Assembly: GCA_019750335.1 (NCBI GenBank)
Contig: JAIEOQ010000002.1
Coordinates: forward strand, 248,001-312,000
DNA length: 64,000 nucleotides
Source: Candidatus Obscuribacterales bacterium
Lineage (GTDB): Bacteria > Cyanobacteriota > Vampirovibrionia > Obscuribacterales > Obscuribacteraceae
Direction: 5' to 3'
Positions 43,188-52,387 of this stretch are shown one piece after another; the stretch's first letter is position 1; each line of letters opens with the position of its first letter. Under the pieces are notes generated by a model. The model was not told where the DNA came from. It saw nothing but the letters and a program-made list of their open reading frames with translations, and did not search any database. A program made the position numbers and the translations under genes.

Positions 43188-45302
43188 CTAGCGCCGGCTC
43201 CATTTATACTCAGTCACACCGCTATCAGAACGGGTTACCGCAGCCCCAGTCGGAGCTTGCTCATAACTATATGCCGGTCTGGCTCGCCGCCGTCGTACAG
43301 GCGCGCTGTAGTAAACCGGTTCTTCAACTCGCGGCGGCGCCACAGCATGGCTGGTGGATATCGGCTTATCCGTGCCCAAAGGAGCGGCACTGCGATTCGC
43401 GGCAATAAAAAATCCGGCCGGTGTATTGTATTTGCTGTAATAAGCTTGATTATAATCACGCCAAATACGAGCCATAACCGTTCCTCCGGTAGCACCGCCA
43501 CCGACCGGTTTGTTATCTTTGTTGCCACCCCAAACCGCCGTTACCAGATCAGGGGTAAAACCGACAAACCACAAGTCTTTCGCTTGATCGGCCGTGCCGG
43601 TTTTGCCAGCAACCGGTCGCCCTTTAAGCTTAGCCAACTGTCCAGTTCCTTCAGCCACACAATCTTGCAAAACATCCACAGTTTTTGCCACTGGGTCCCG
43701 AGCAAACACTTGCTTTCTTTCCGGATAATGGAGATTGAGCAAACGTCCGTCCCTGGTCTCAACTTTTCGCACCATATATGGTGCAATATATTCACCGCCG
43801 CGAGCAAGGGTGGCATAAGCCGTCGCCATTTCCAGCGGCGATACGGCCGAACAGCCCAAAGCCAAAGAGAGATGCGGATCTAGATGAGAAGAGCGGATTC
43901 CGGCACGCACGGCCGCATCGGCGACCGAAGCAACGCCAACGGACTGAGCGACGCGCAAAGCGCAAATATTTCGCGAAAGGGCCACCGCTTTAGCTACAGT
44001 AATGCCGCCCATAAATCGTCCGTCAAAATTTCTTGGTTTATATTGCTTACCGCCGACATCTTGAATCACCAGGGGCGAATCGTCGATAGTGCTGTATTCA
44101 TCAATTATCCCTTGCTCGAAGCCGGCTAGATAGACAAAAGGTTTAAAAGCGGATCCGGCCGTATGCGGATTAGTCGCACAATTCCATTGATTTTTCATGT
44201 AATCACCGACACCACCGACAAGAGCAATCACGCCACCATCGCTGACGCGCAGACTGACTAATGCGGCTTGATTGACGCCATAAGGAGCGTTACGCACACC
44301 GATTCTGAGCGCGCGTTCGGCCATCTCTTGGGCCGGAACATCAAGATTGGTATAAATCTTCAAGCCTTGCCGCTCAACGGCAGCAGCATTATAATGTCCT
44401 TTTACCGACTCAATCACGGCGCTGACATAATAAGGAAAACGCGGGATTTTCAGCTTGCGCGCTTCATGTTTTTCAACCGAGAATGTAAGTGTCTCTTGCT
44501 TAGCTGCTTGACGTTGAAAGGAATCAATAAAGTGATATTCAGCCATTTTATCGATCACTTCATCTTTACGCCGCAGAGATGATTCTCGATATTCAAACTT
44601 CCCGCCGTAGCTAGGCGAACGAATTATGCCGGCAAGATAGGCTGATTCAGCTAGATTCAGATCGCTTGCATGTTTTCCAAAGTAATTGATTGCTGCCTGC
44701 TCGATACCGTAAGCATTGTTACCGAAATAAATCTCGTTGAGATACAACTCAAGTATTTTATCTTTGGAGAAACGTTTCTCGATTTTCATTGCCACTAAAA
44801 GCTCAGCTACTTTCAGCTCGAGGGTACGTTTTTCGCTTTCAAAAAATATGTTTTTTGCTAACTGCTGAGTAATAGTCGAACCACCCTCGACCACTTTGCC
44901 GTGAGTTAAGTTAGCAAAAACAGCTCGCAAAACGCTCCAATAGCTTAATCCGTGATGTTCATAAAAGCGATGATCCTCAGCGGCAAGCAAAGCTTTTTGC
45001 ATATTACTTGAGATTTTGGACAAAGGAATGATCTGTCTTTGTTCGGCACCTTCAACAGCACAAACCAATTTATCTTTGCCATCAAAGATCTGAATTGTTT
45101 GCACCGGATTATAAGTTTCCAGAAAAGCCGGATCAGGCACCTGAAATAAATAAAGACCAACTCTAAAGCCAACCGCAGCCACCACAATTCCCAATACAAT
45201 CATCAGTACATTGGCAATAGAAGAAAATTTTCGAAAAAACGCCTCACGCGCGCCCTGCAAAACGGCGTGATTTCGTAAAGAATGAAAAGGTGGCGGAGAC
45301 AT
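43188..45302 (-). CDS. mrcA: Class A penicillin-binding protein (PBP1A type)
   Basis: 704 residues from the ATG at 45302 (a TTG at 45335 is possible; no clear site for either). One membrane helix, then the GT51 glycosyltransferase (AAEDHRFYEHHGLSYWS with the catalytic Glu, GGSTITQQLAKN, EIYFGNNAYGIEQAA) and transpeptidase: SxxK (AGSAFKPF), SxN (LSRNICAL) and KTG (AGKTGTADQAKDLWF). The C-terminal 90 residues are Pro/Arg/Ala-rich and unstructured. Polymerises and crosslinks peptidoglycan. Confidence 0.94.
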   Translation of the reverse strand: MSPPPFHSLRNHAVLQGAREAFFRKFSSIANVLMIVLGIVVAAVGFRVGLYLFQVPDPAFLETYNPVQTIQIFDGKDKLVCAVEGAEQRQIIPLSKISSNMQKALLAAEDHRFYEHHGLSYWSVLRAVFANLTHGKVVEGGSTITQQLAKNIFFESEKRTLELKVAELLVAMKIEKRFSKDKILELYLNEIYFGNNAYGIEQAAINYFGKHASDLNLAESAYLAGIIRSPSYGGKFEYRESSLRRKDEVIDKMAEYHFIDSFQRQAAKQETLTFSVEKHEARKLKIPRFPYYVSAVIESVKGHYNAAAVERQGLKIYTNLDVPAQEMAERALRIGVRNAPYGVNQAALVSLRVSDGGVIALVGGVGDYMKNQWNCATNPHTAGSAFKPFVYLAGFEQGIIDEYSTIDDSPLVIQDVGGKQYKPRNFDGRFMGGITVAKAVALSRNICALRVAQSVGVASVADAAVRAGIRSSHLDPHLSLALGCSAVSPLEMATAYATLARGGEYIAPYMVRKVETRDGRLLNLHYPERKQVFARDPVAKTVDVLQDCVAEGTGQLAKLKGRPVAGKTGTADQAKDLWFVGFTPDLVTAVWGGNKDNKPVGGGATGGTVMARIWRDYNQAYYSKYNTPAGFFIAANRSAAPLGTDKPISTSHAVAPPRVEEPVYYSAPVRRRRARPAYSYEQAPTGAAVTRSDSGVTEYKWSRR

Positions 45303-45427
45303 TAGTAAATGAGAGTCAAAGCTAAGTGCGGTCAAGCCATTATAAGCACTGACAGATCCCTTGGCAAGGAGCGTAAATAAGGCACATTTTTTATGGACAG
45401 GCGTCTTTGCTTTTATCTGATTCAGGG

Positions 45428-45455
45428 TATAAGTTCATTTGACGGAGTCCGTCAA
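45428..45455 (+). promoter_or_regulatory. Candidate -10 (TATAAG) and 17-nt inverted repeat before the Spy-like gene
   Basis: TATAAG at 45428-45433 is followed by TTGACGGA-g-TCCGTCAA (45439-45455), a perfect inverted repeat with one central base, 12 bases before the ATG at 45468. It fits an operator at the transcription start or a 5' hairpin masking the start. No good -35 is seen, so the promoter call is weak. Confidence 0.35.
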
Positions 45456-45467
45456 GATGGGTGTTCG

Positions 45468-45920
45468 ATGATATTCAAACGAAATCATTGCCTGCAGTTA
45501 TTCAGCTTGTTGCTGCTCTTGACCATGCCCGGAAACGGCTACGCCCAAGACAAGACTTCTCTGCCTGATCCACAAGCTTTCAGCAAGCCTTACGGTCATC
45601 ACCTGGCTCCGATTCTTGAACATATCCAGGCTGACAGCATTCAACGTAGCCAGATTACTGCTTTAGTTATGTCCTATCGCTCTAAAATCGAACCGCTCAG
45701 AAGCCAATACAGACAAAAAAGTCAGGAGTTTTTGACTTGCGTAGTTAAAGGCGACACGGCGGATCTAATCATAAACAAGCAGCTTCAGCTCGGACAACTT
45801 TATGCTGATATTACTTCGCAGTACTGCTTGATGTCTCTTGCTGTACGCAAGCTATTAAAACCCGAACAAATAGTGCTTTATGAAGAGTATAAAAAGCAGC
45901 AGGGTTGGACTCGCAAATAG
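45468..45920 (+). CDS. Spy/CpxP-like periplasmic protein (LTxxQ-type)
   Basis: 150 residues from the ATG at 45468. Signal peptide (LQLFSLLLLLTMPGNGYAQ). The mature part is helical with repeated charged helices (QRSQITALVMSYRSKIEPL, RSQYRQKSQEFLTC, KLLKPEQIVLYEEYKKQQG); LLKPEQIVLYEEY is the LTxxQ-like motif of Spy/CpxP chaperones. Probably an envelope-stress chaperone. An inverted repeat just upstream hints at regulation. Confidence 0.72.
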   Translation: MIFKRNHCLQLFSLLLLLTMPGNGYAQDKTSLPDPQAFSKPYGHHLAPILEHIQADSIQRSQITALVMSYRSKIEPLRSQYRQKSQEFLTCVVKGDTADLIINKQLQLGQLYADITSQYCLMSLAVRKLLKPEQIVLYEEYKKQQGWTRK

Positions 45921-46010
45921 ACGACTAAAAAGTCTCCAATCCTAGAAAAATCTCCTGGCGCAACCAGCGCTCATGCTCTACCCTGGCAAGGCTGCAGCAG
46001 GAGAGTCCAG

Positions 46011-47270
46011 GTGAGCAAAATAGGATTGACAACCCAAATCTTTATCGGCTTAGTAATCGGTATTCTTGTCGGCTGGCTGGCTCCGGAGACCGGAAAGGCG
46101 TTACACCCGCTCTCGGACATATTTCTTCATCTAGTCAAGAGCATAATTGCGCCATTGGTTTTTGCTACTTTGGTCGTCGGCATTGCCGGACACGAGAACT
46201 TAAAATCGGTCGGACGCTTGGGCGTAAAGTCTCTGATTTATTTTGAAGTAGTAACCACTTTTGCTCTGGTTATCGGCTTGACCGTTGCCAACATCTGTCA
46301 GCCCGGGGCCGGTATTAATCTTTCCAATGTTTCAGCCGGTGATGCCGGAGCTTTAGCGGCCAAACAACCTACCTTTGCTGAAATCATCGTCCACACTTTT
46401 CCAGCCAGCGTAATCGACTCTATGGCTCGCGGCGATGTTCTCCAAATAGTCGTTTTTTCGGTACTTTTTGCCGCTGCCGTAAGCGCCACAAGAGCCGAAC
46501 CGATCCTCAAACTTTGCCAATCACTAGCTGAGGTCATGTTCAAATACACTGGCTATGTAATGAAATTAGCTCCTTTAGGAGTTGCCGGCGCCATGGCATC
46601 AACAGTCGGTCAACATGGTTTAGGCGTGCTTGTTTGTTTAGGCAAGCTAGTCGGCACCCTTTACCTAGCTCTTTTCTTATTCATCGTACTTGTGCTGGGA
46701 ACTGTAGCTTTAATTGCCAAAGTCCCGCTTAAACAGTTTGCTCAAGCCGTTCGCGAACCGGTGCTTCTTGCTTTTTCAACAACAAGCAGCGAAGCTGCTT
46801 TACCAAAAGCTCTTTTAGCTATGGAACGTCTTGGCGTACCGCGCAATATAGTCAGTTTTGTTTTACCGGTCGGCTACACTTTCAATCTTGACGGTACCAC
46901 TCTTTATCTTTCGCTTGCAGCAATGTTCGTGGCTCAGGCCGCCGGGGTTCAGCTTTCGCTCCAGCAACAAATCATGATGATGCTTACTTTAATGCTTACA
47001 AGCAAAGGCGTCGCTGCAGTTCCGCGCGCTTCTTTGGTTATTTTGGCCGGCACTCTTGCCAGCTTCAACTTACCACTGGCCGGCATCGCGCTTATTCTTG
47101 GCGTAGACACAATAATGGACATGGCGCGTACAGCCGTGAATGTTTTAGGCAACTGTATGGCATCGGTAGTTATGGCTCGCTGGGAAGGCGTATTCGGTAA
47201 AGAAAGCAGCGAAACACCGCTTGCCGAAACGCCGACAGCAGAACTTGCTTTAAGCGCAAGCAGCCACTAA
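46011..47270 (+). CDS. Dicarboxylate/amino-acid:cation symporter (DAACS family)
   Basis: 419 residues from a GTG at 46011 with AGGAGAG upstream. About eight membrane helices and two re-entrant loops. Substrate and ion motifs: STTSSEAALPKALLAME (the Ser-rich re-entrant loop), GYTFNLDGTTLYLSLAAMF (NxDG) and a second loop near SKGVAAVPRASLVI. GltP/DctA family, so import of glutamate, aspartate or C4-dicarboxylates with Na+ or H+. Convergent with the MATE gene, overlapping by four bases. Confidence 0.93.
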   Translation: MSKIGLTTQIFIGLVIGILVGWLAPETGKALHPLSDIFLHLVKSIIAPLVFATLVVGIAGHENLKSVGRLGVKSLIYFEVVTTFALVIGLTVANICQPGAGINLSNVSAGDAGALAAKQPTFAEIIVHTFPASVIDSMARGDVLQIVVFSVLFAAAVSATRAEPILKLCQSLAEVMFKYTGYVMKLAPLGVAGAMASTVGQHGLGVLVCLGKLVGTLYLALFLFIVLVLGTVALIAKVPLKQFAQAVREPVLLAFSTTSSEAALPKALLAMERLGVPRNIVSFVLPVGYTFNLDGTTLYLSLAAMFVAQAAGVQLSLQQQIMMMLTLMLTSKGVAAVPRASLVILAGTLASFNLPLAGIALILGVDTIMDMARTAVNVLGNCMASVVMARWEGVFGKESSETPLAETPTAELALSASSH

Positions 47271-48667
47271 ATACGGTGATGCTTCCAGCTGCCGCGCTGA
47301 TACCAAATAACAGCAATTACAGCTCCGACAAGCGACGTTAAAGCAATTGCCAACCAAGCTCCGGAGGCTCCCATACCGGCTGGAACTACTAGCAGGTAAG
47401 CTAGTGGCAAACGCACCGCTAAAAGACAGAAGAACGAAAAGAACATCGGGATACGTGTGTAACCGGCGCCTTCCATAGCACCGAAAAGTATCAGCCATAA
47501 AGCATTAATCGGTTCAGATAAGCCTAAAATGCGCAAATATTCTTGAGAATATTTAGCGATTAAGGGATCTGCCGTCATCGTATTAGCAATCGGCTCGGCA
47601 CAAAAGAACATTATGCCGCCGACGACGGACATAAGCGCTACACCGTAAATCGCTGCCTGCCAGCCGACTTGACCGGCACGAGCTAATTTTTTCGCTCCTA
47701 AATTTTGTCCGATTACAGTAGCTACACCCATACTCATAGCAAAAATGGGCATACCAGCCACTACATCTTCCACTCTTAACCCAACTGCCCATGCGGCTTG
47801 GAACGCCGTCGGATCAGCAGAAAGAGTGAAGATCAAAAAGAGTCCGAAATTGCTTGTTACCCAAGCTAAGTCTTGAAGACAAGCCGGCAAGCCAATGCGC
47901 ATTATTCGCCAACACCAATCTTTAGATAAATCGAATGGGCGTTCGGCACTGATTTCAACCGCACCCTTCAGTTCGGAGGCTCTGAAAGCCAACAACATGA
48001 GCACGCAACCAACCGCGCTGGCTACAAACCAAGAAAGTCCAATCCCGGCAATACCTAAATGTCCCGGATAAAGACAAAAAACAAAATCAAGAACGACAAT
48101 TGTAATCGTGACAAAAGCCATAATTGCTGTCGGTAAGTTAGCATCACCTTTTGCGCGAAAGATCGAATGACATACCCAAAGAATAGTCAAAGGTAGCTGC
48201 GCGCAAAATTGAATCGGCAGATAAGCCGCGCCTTTAGCTTGAACAGCTGGGCTGGCTCCGAGAAAAGCTAAGAGCGGACCGCTAAAACAAACACCGACAA
48301 GAACAGAAAAAGCACCAAAAATTACAGCAAAAAAAATGGATTGTCTAGCTGCTTCCATCGCTTGCTTGTAATCGGCGGCACCCCAGAATCTGCTTACCAA
48401 AGCGTTAGCACCAGTAGCAATGGCAATAGCCATGATGATCATACCGAACCAGATCTGCCCACCAATACCAACAGCGGCCAGTTCATCGGCACCCAACTTG
48501 CCGGCGACAAAAGCATCAACAAAAGTAGCCGCCGAAATAGACAAACCATTGAGCATCAGCGGGAGTGACATGCTGGCAATTGCTTTCCAAATCGGACCTT
48601 CGACCAAGAGATTAATCTCGCTTGGCGTCAAATCGCAATATTCTTGCTCGGCAACTACTGGCTCCAT
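47267..48667 (-). CDS. MATE-family efflux transporter
   Basis: 466 residues, 12 membrane helices in two six-helix halves: SLPLMLNGLSISAATFVDAF, ADELAAVGIGGQIWFG, FRAKGDANLPTAIMAF, then the second half MGVATVIGQNLGAKKLARA and GLSEPINALWLILFGAMEG. Drug or metabolite export driven by Na+ or H+. No strong ribosome site before the ATG. 60 bases after the SAM-hydrolase-like gene's stop in the same direction. Confidence 0.93.
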   Translation of the reverse strand: MEPVVAEQEYCDLTPSEINLLVEGPIWKAIASMSLPLMLNGLSISAATFVDAFVAGKLGADELAAVGIGGQIWFGMIIMAIAIATGANALVSRFWGAADYKQAMEAARQSIFFAVIFGAFSVLVGVCFSGPLLAFLGASPAVQAKGAAYLPIQFCAQLPLTILWVCHSIFRAKGDANLPTAIMAFVTITIVVLDFVFCLYPGHLGIAGIGLSWFVASAVGCVLMLLAFRASELKGAVEISAERPFDLSKDWCWRIMRIGLPACLQDLAWVTSNFGLFLIFTLSADPTAFQAAWAVGLRVEDVVAGMPIFAMSMGVATVIGQNLGAKKLARAGQVGWQAAIYGVALMSVVGGIMFFCAEPIANTMTADPLIAKYSQEYLRILGLSEPINALWLILFGAMEGAGYTRIPMFFSFFCLLAVRLPLAYLLVVPAGMGASGAWLAIALTSLVGAVIAVIWYQRGSWKHHRI

Positions 48668-48727
48668 CGCTGCTTTTATAGCATCAACGCCAGCTAGCTG
48701 CCTGGAATTATTCTAAGGACGGTTTAA

Positions 48728-49531
48728 TTAAGCGGGTTCGATCAAAATATTCGAACCAACGTGGGGATGCCCAAATTCAGACGCCGCCGAACCGCCCCTC
48801 TGAAAAAATTCCCAAAAACGTCGTTCATGACCGGAACTTCCCGGCGAAAAAGCCAAATCACCTTCCATCACATTAAAACTACCGGTTGCCACTGTTGCCG
48901 TGCGCAGAACAGTACCGATACGAACTTTTAAACGATCTCCCGGCTTAAGCGACGCCAAGCTCGGATCGCCTGTTCTAATCGATGTTTTGATATTGCCGAA
49001 AGAATCAATATAAGCAATTACTTCCTCGGGAAATTCTCGCACGGCGCTGCTAGCATCCAGTTTATCTAAAAGCAGCTTTGGATCGTCGGCTACTAATCTG
49101 GCTAACGCTCTAGGAAAGAAATCCCGCGAACGAAATTGAGAACCTTCATCTTCGACATCAACAATATACAGTTCTTGAATATGGTCACGCACAAAAGATA
49201 AGGAATACCCGCTGTTCACAGCAAGTACTCTAACTCCGTTTTTTAGCTTAGCCATAACCAAGCCTTCGCCGGCATTATTCGAACGAGCTTCTTTTTTATC
49301 TTTACGCGGCGCACAATTGGCAAAAACAATTAGATTTTCCGGGCGCAAACGCGAATCACCCAGCGCAAGCTGCGCGCAAACAAATCCAGTAGCGATAGTA
49401 TCGAAAGAACCAACCGTAGTGAAATGCGTATCGGCATCTTGAGGTAATTGAGCGGCCATTGCCGAATAAACCTCAGCCCAAGCTAAATCGCCCGGCGCAT
49501 AATCGCAAATCAAATGGATGAAGCATTTCAT
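48728..49531 (-). CDS. Divergent SAM hydrolase / SAM hydroxide adenosyltransferase-family (DUF62) protein
   Basis: 267 residues. The C-terminal half fits the family: FRSRDFFPRALARLVADDP corresponds to the GRDIFAPVAA segment, and EEVIAYIDSFGNIKTSI to the conserved IDxFGN strand, followed by a small beta-barrel. The N-terminal half keeps the order of the fold (NSGYSLSFVRDHIQELYIVD) but lacks the usual TDFGxxDxYVG and DPGVG motifs. Relatives cleave SAM to adenosine and methionine or make halogenated products; activity here is doubtful and the ligand may differ. Transcribed from the promoter at 49567-49595. Confidence 0.72.
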   Translation of the reverse strand: MKCFIHLICDYAPGDLAWAEVYSAMAAQLPQDADTHFTTVGSFDTIATGFVCAQLALGDSRLRPENLIVFANCAPRKDKKEARSNNAGEGLVMAKLKNGVRVLAVNSGYSLSFVRDHIQELYIVDVEDEGSQFRSRDFFPRALARLVADDPKLLLDKLDASSAVREFPEEVIAYIDSFGNIKTSIRTGDPSLASLKPGDRLKVRIGTVLRTATVATGSFNVMEGDLAFSPGSSGHERRFWEFFQRGGSAASEFGHPHVGSNILIEPA

Positions 49532-49566
49532 AAAGACTTTATTGGCCTCCAGGCACTACCGGTCAA

Positions 49567-49595
49567 ACAATAATAAACCCGGCCGACGTTTTCAA
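49567..49595 (-). promoter_or_regulatory. Sigma70-type promoter for the DUF62-like gene
   Basis: On the minus strand TTGAAA (49595-49590), a 17-base spacer, then TATTGT (49572-49567), 36 bases before the ATG at 49531. A GGAGG lies in the leader at about 14 bases from the start, farther than usual. Confidence 0.4.
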
Positions 49596-49634
49596 TAAAC
49601 AAAGCCAAGTTATCAGACACGCGCACCTTTCAGC

Positions 49635-50798
49635 TCATTTAATTTCATGCAAAATCAGATCAAAAGTCGGTTTTTTCAAACCATTTGTCAGAATCACACC
49701 GTCTGGATTGCATAACACACCATGCTTGTTTTTATGTCCGCTAACTGCCAAGCCGGCGATATGCCAATCGGCAAGCGATTTTACTTCGCCTGGCTCGCTT
49801 ACGCCATTGCCGTTCAAATCTTGCCAAATAGAAAGACAAGCCAGCTCGCAACCGGAGATTTTACCGTCGCCGTTATCATCCAAAGAAGCTAAAACTTCGT
49901 AACCGTTTTGCCAAAAAAGCCAGAAGGTTACCCCACCAATAAGCTGTAGTCCCGAGTCAATTTGTCCTTTTCCTTGAGAATCAAACACTAGCCAACCGGC
50001 ATTTTTAGCCGGCCAGCAATCATAAGAACGGACACCCAAACCATCGAGATCAAAACGCACCGCTCTTCTTTCAATAAGCCTTTTAAGTGAATTCTCCCGA
50101 GCAAGAGGAATAAGAATCGGCGTAATAAAACGCGGCAATTTTTGCAACTCATTAACTTTGCCGGTTATATCGACAATCTCTTTGGCATCTTTACGCGAAT
50201 CTAAAAGCGGTTTGAGATAGCCTGCCGTTTCCACGGCGATAGACCAATTTAAAACACCACCACGGCTTGTTTTTTCACCAGCATAAGCTTCACGGAACAC
50301 TTCTTTGTATAAGCTACGAGCTTCGTCTTTTTTACCAGAATGCTCAAAACACCAGGCTAAGCTTAGTTTTGCCGGCAATAATGACGGGTCGAAAACTAGG
50401 GACTTTTTAAGCGCAACAATCGCTTGTTCTAAATGTCCGGAAGCAAGTGTCGCTTGTCCTTTATTTTTTGCCGGTTGCACTTGAAATTGAACATGATCTG
50501 GCTGGGATCCGAATTGCGGTAATTCATATCGGCTGCCGGCAATAGCGCTTTTTTCAGTTTGTCCTTGTTCGCTCTTTAAAGCATAAGCCATGGAGTGTAG
50601 ACGCCCAATGCGAAACTCAATCATTGCTTTATCCGTTGGGCTTAAACCAATTTCGTTTTTTTGAGCGGCAAGATTTTTCAAAAGTCTCGCGATCGGCACA
50701 AGCTTTGTTTCCGGCAAAGCAAAATCCGCTTTAGCCGGAAGACCGAGCAAAAAACAAGCTATGAGAAGTATTTTCTTTGCTCTGATTTCAGCAAGCAT
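49635..50798 (-). CDS. Exported TPR protein with C-terminal calcium-binding (EF-hand-like) module
   Basis: 387 residues. Signal peptide (KILLIACFLLGLPAKA). Two or three TPR units at about 110-190 (GHLEQAIVALKKSLVFDPSL, WCFEHSGKKDEARSLYKE). The last 140 residues match the calcium-binding module seen at the ends of large RTX-like adhesins: RFDLDGLGVRS, WLVFDSQGKGQID, GYEVLASLDDNGDGKISG and IWQDLNGNGVSEPGEVKSL, with Asp/Asn loops that fit calcium. That module beside a TPR in a short protein is uncommon. Probably extracytoplasmic. Confidence 0.8.
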   Translation of the reverse strand: MLAEIRAKKILLIACFLLGLPAKADFALPETKLVPIARLLKNLAAQKNEIGLSPTDKAMIEFRIGRLHSMAYALKSEQGQTEKSAIAGSRYELPQFGSQPDHVQFQVQPAKNKGQATLASGHLEQAIVALKKSLVFDPSLLPAKLSLAWCFEHSGKKDEARSLYKEVFREAYAGEKTSRGGVLNWSIAVETAGYLKPLLDSRKDAKEIVDITGKVNELQKLPRFITPILIPLARENSLKRLIERRAVRFDLDGLGVRSYDCWPAKNAGWLVFDSQGKGQIDSGLQLIGGVTFWLFWQNGYEVLASLDDNGDGKISGCELACLSIWQDLNGNGVSEPGEVKSLADWHIAGLAVSGHKNKHGVLCNPDGVILTNGLKKPTFDLILHEIK

Positions 50799-50851
50799 GG
50801 CTTTACAATATCAGCCTAGGATCGATAAAGCCACGGCGGGGGATATCAAGA

Positions 50852-52387
50852 ATGAGTTTATGGCTTAGCTTGAACAAGGCCATATCGATTTGGCCGGAGC
50901 GGCAAGCCATCGTCGATGGTGAGAAACGATTTACTTATAAAGAATTGGGCTTCCGCGTAGCCAACTTAGCCAAATTTTTGCTTGAATCCGGTCTAAAAAA
51001 AGGTGACTGCGCAGCAATCGCCAGCCCTAATTGCCATGAATTTTTGGAAGTCTACTATGCTTGCGCCATTCTCGGCATTGTTTTAGCACCCTTGAACTGG
51101 CGTTTATCTGAAGTGGAACTGTCCGCTATTCTAAAAGACGCAGATGTGAAGCTACTTTTTATTCACAACGACTTTGCCACAAGCGCTTATCCGGACATAA
51201 AACAGATAATTCGGATCAATGCCCAAGAGTACGCGCCAATTGCCGATCAAGGAACAGGCGATTTCCCCGAACTACCGAACTTAAGCAATGACGATTTAGC
51301 TCATTTGTATTACACAAGCGGCACTACCGGCCGACCAAAAGGCGTGATGCTCACTCACGGCAATGTAATGTTTAACGCCCTAGGCGCAGTAGCCGAGCTG
51401 GATCTCAAAGACAAAGATACCTGGATTCACGCCGCGCCACTTTTTCATTTGGCTGATGCTTGGTCTTGTTTCGCCATGACCTGGGTCGGCGGCAAACATG
51501 TTTTTCTACCGCAATTTCATCCGACCCGTGCCTTAGAGGCTATCGCTGCCGAAAACGTTAGCATAACCGTGCTTGTTCCAACGATGCTCAATGCCATGCT
51601 AAACGATGAGAACGTGAACAAGTTTGATTATTCTTCCCTGCGGCTCATAATCACCGGCGGCTCCCCAATCGCTCCGGAAACAGTAAAAAGACTGACCCGG
51701 ACATTCGGTTGTGAATATATTCAACTTTACGGTTTAACCGAAACCAGCCCTTTTCTAACTGTCAGCCGTCCTAAATTTGAACATCGAGATTTTAGCGAAG
51801 ATCAATTGATTGAAGTGTGCAGCCGAACAGGACGACCTTTTATCGCTTCTGAAGTTAGAGTAGTTAGAGATGATGGCACTGATGTGCTTAAAAACAACGC
51901 TGAGGTTGGCGAAATAATCGCTCGCGGGCCAACTGTAACTAAGGGATACTGGAAGCAACCGGAAGCTACAGCCCAAGCCATACGTGACGGCTGGTTCCAT
52001 ACCGGAGACTTAGCCGTAATCGATGAGCACGGTTATATCAATATTGTCGATCGCTCAAAAGACATGATTATCACTGGCGGCGAGAATGTATACTCCACCG
52101 AAGTTGAATACTGCCTTTACGAACATCCGTCAGTACTCGAATGCGCTGTAATCGGTATTCCCGACGATCATTGGGGCGAAGCGGTGAAAGCAATCGTCGT
52201 TATTCGTCCCGGACAAAGCGCAAGCGAAACCGAATTGATTGAATTCGTCCGCTCCAAACTAGCCCGCTATAAAGCGCCCCGTAGCATCGATTTTTTAAAA
52301 GAGCTTCCGAAAACAGGCTCAGGCAAAATCTACAAGAAGGGATTGCGCGAACTGTTCTGGAAAGAGCAATCTCGCCAAGTCAATTGA
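50852..52387 (+). CDS. Acyl-CoA synthetase (AMP-forming), FadD-like
   Basis: 511 residues. ATP loop LYYTSGTTGRPKGVMLTHGN, the YGLTETSP motif, GWFHTGDLAVIDEHGYI and the catalytic Lys in TGSGKIYKKGLREL. Activates a fatty or other carboxylic acid to its CoA ester. It shares a divergent promoter region with the TPR/calcium gene and converges on the GH3 gene (8-base overlap). Its closeness to the synthase at 55474 suggests it may supply or activate acyl chains for that pathway (inference). Confidence 0.93.
   Translation: MSLWLSLNKAISIWPERQAIVDGEKRFTYKELGFRVANLAKFLLESGLKKGDCAAIASPNCHEFLEVYYACAILGIVLAPLNWRLSEVELSAILKDADVKLLFIHNDFATSAYPDIKQIIRINAQEYAPIADQGTGDFPELPNLSNDDLAHLYYTSGTTGRPKGVMLTHGNVMFNALGAVAELDLKDKDTWIHAAPLFHLADAWSCFAMTWVGGKHVFLPQFHPTRALEAIAAENVSITVLVPTMLNAMLNDENVNKFDYSSLRLIITGGSPIAPETVKRLTRTFGCEYIQLYGLTETSPFLTVSRPKFEHRDFSEDQLIEVCSRTGRPFIASEVRVVRDDGTDVLKNNAEVGEIIARGPTVTKGYWKQPEATAQAIRDGWFHTGDLAVIDEHGYINIVDRSKDMIITGGENVYSTEVEYCLYEHPSVLECAVIGIPDDHWGEAVKAIVVIRPGQSASETELIEFVRSKLARYKAPRSIDFLKELPKTGSGKIYKKGLRELFWKEQSRQVN

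Noticed and set aside
43257..43883. 208-codon open frame on the plus strand
   Set aside because: It lies wholly antisense to the PBP1A gene, whose active-site motifs prove the minus-strand frame; no family features in the antisense product.
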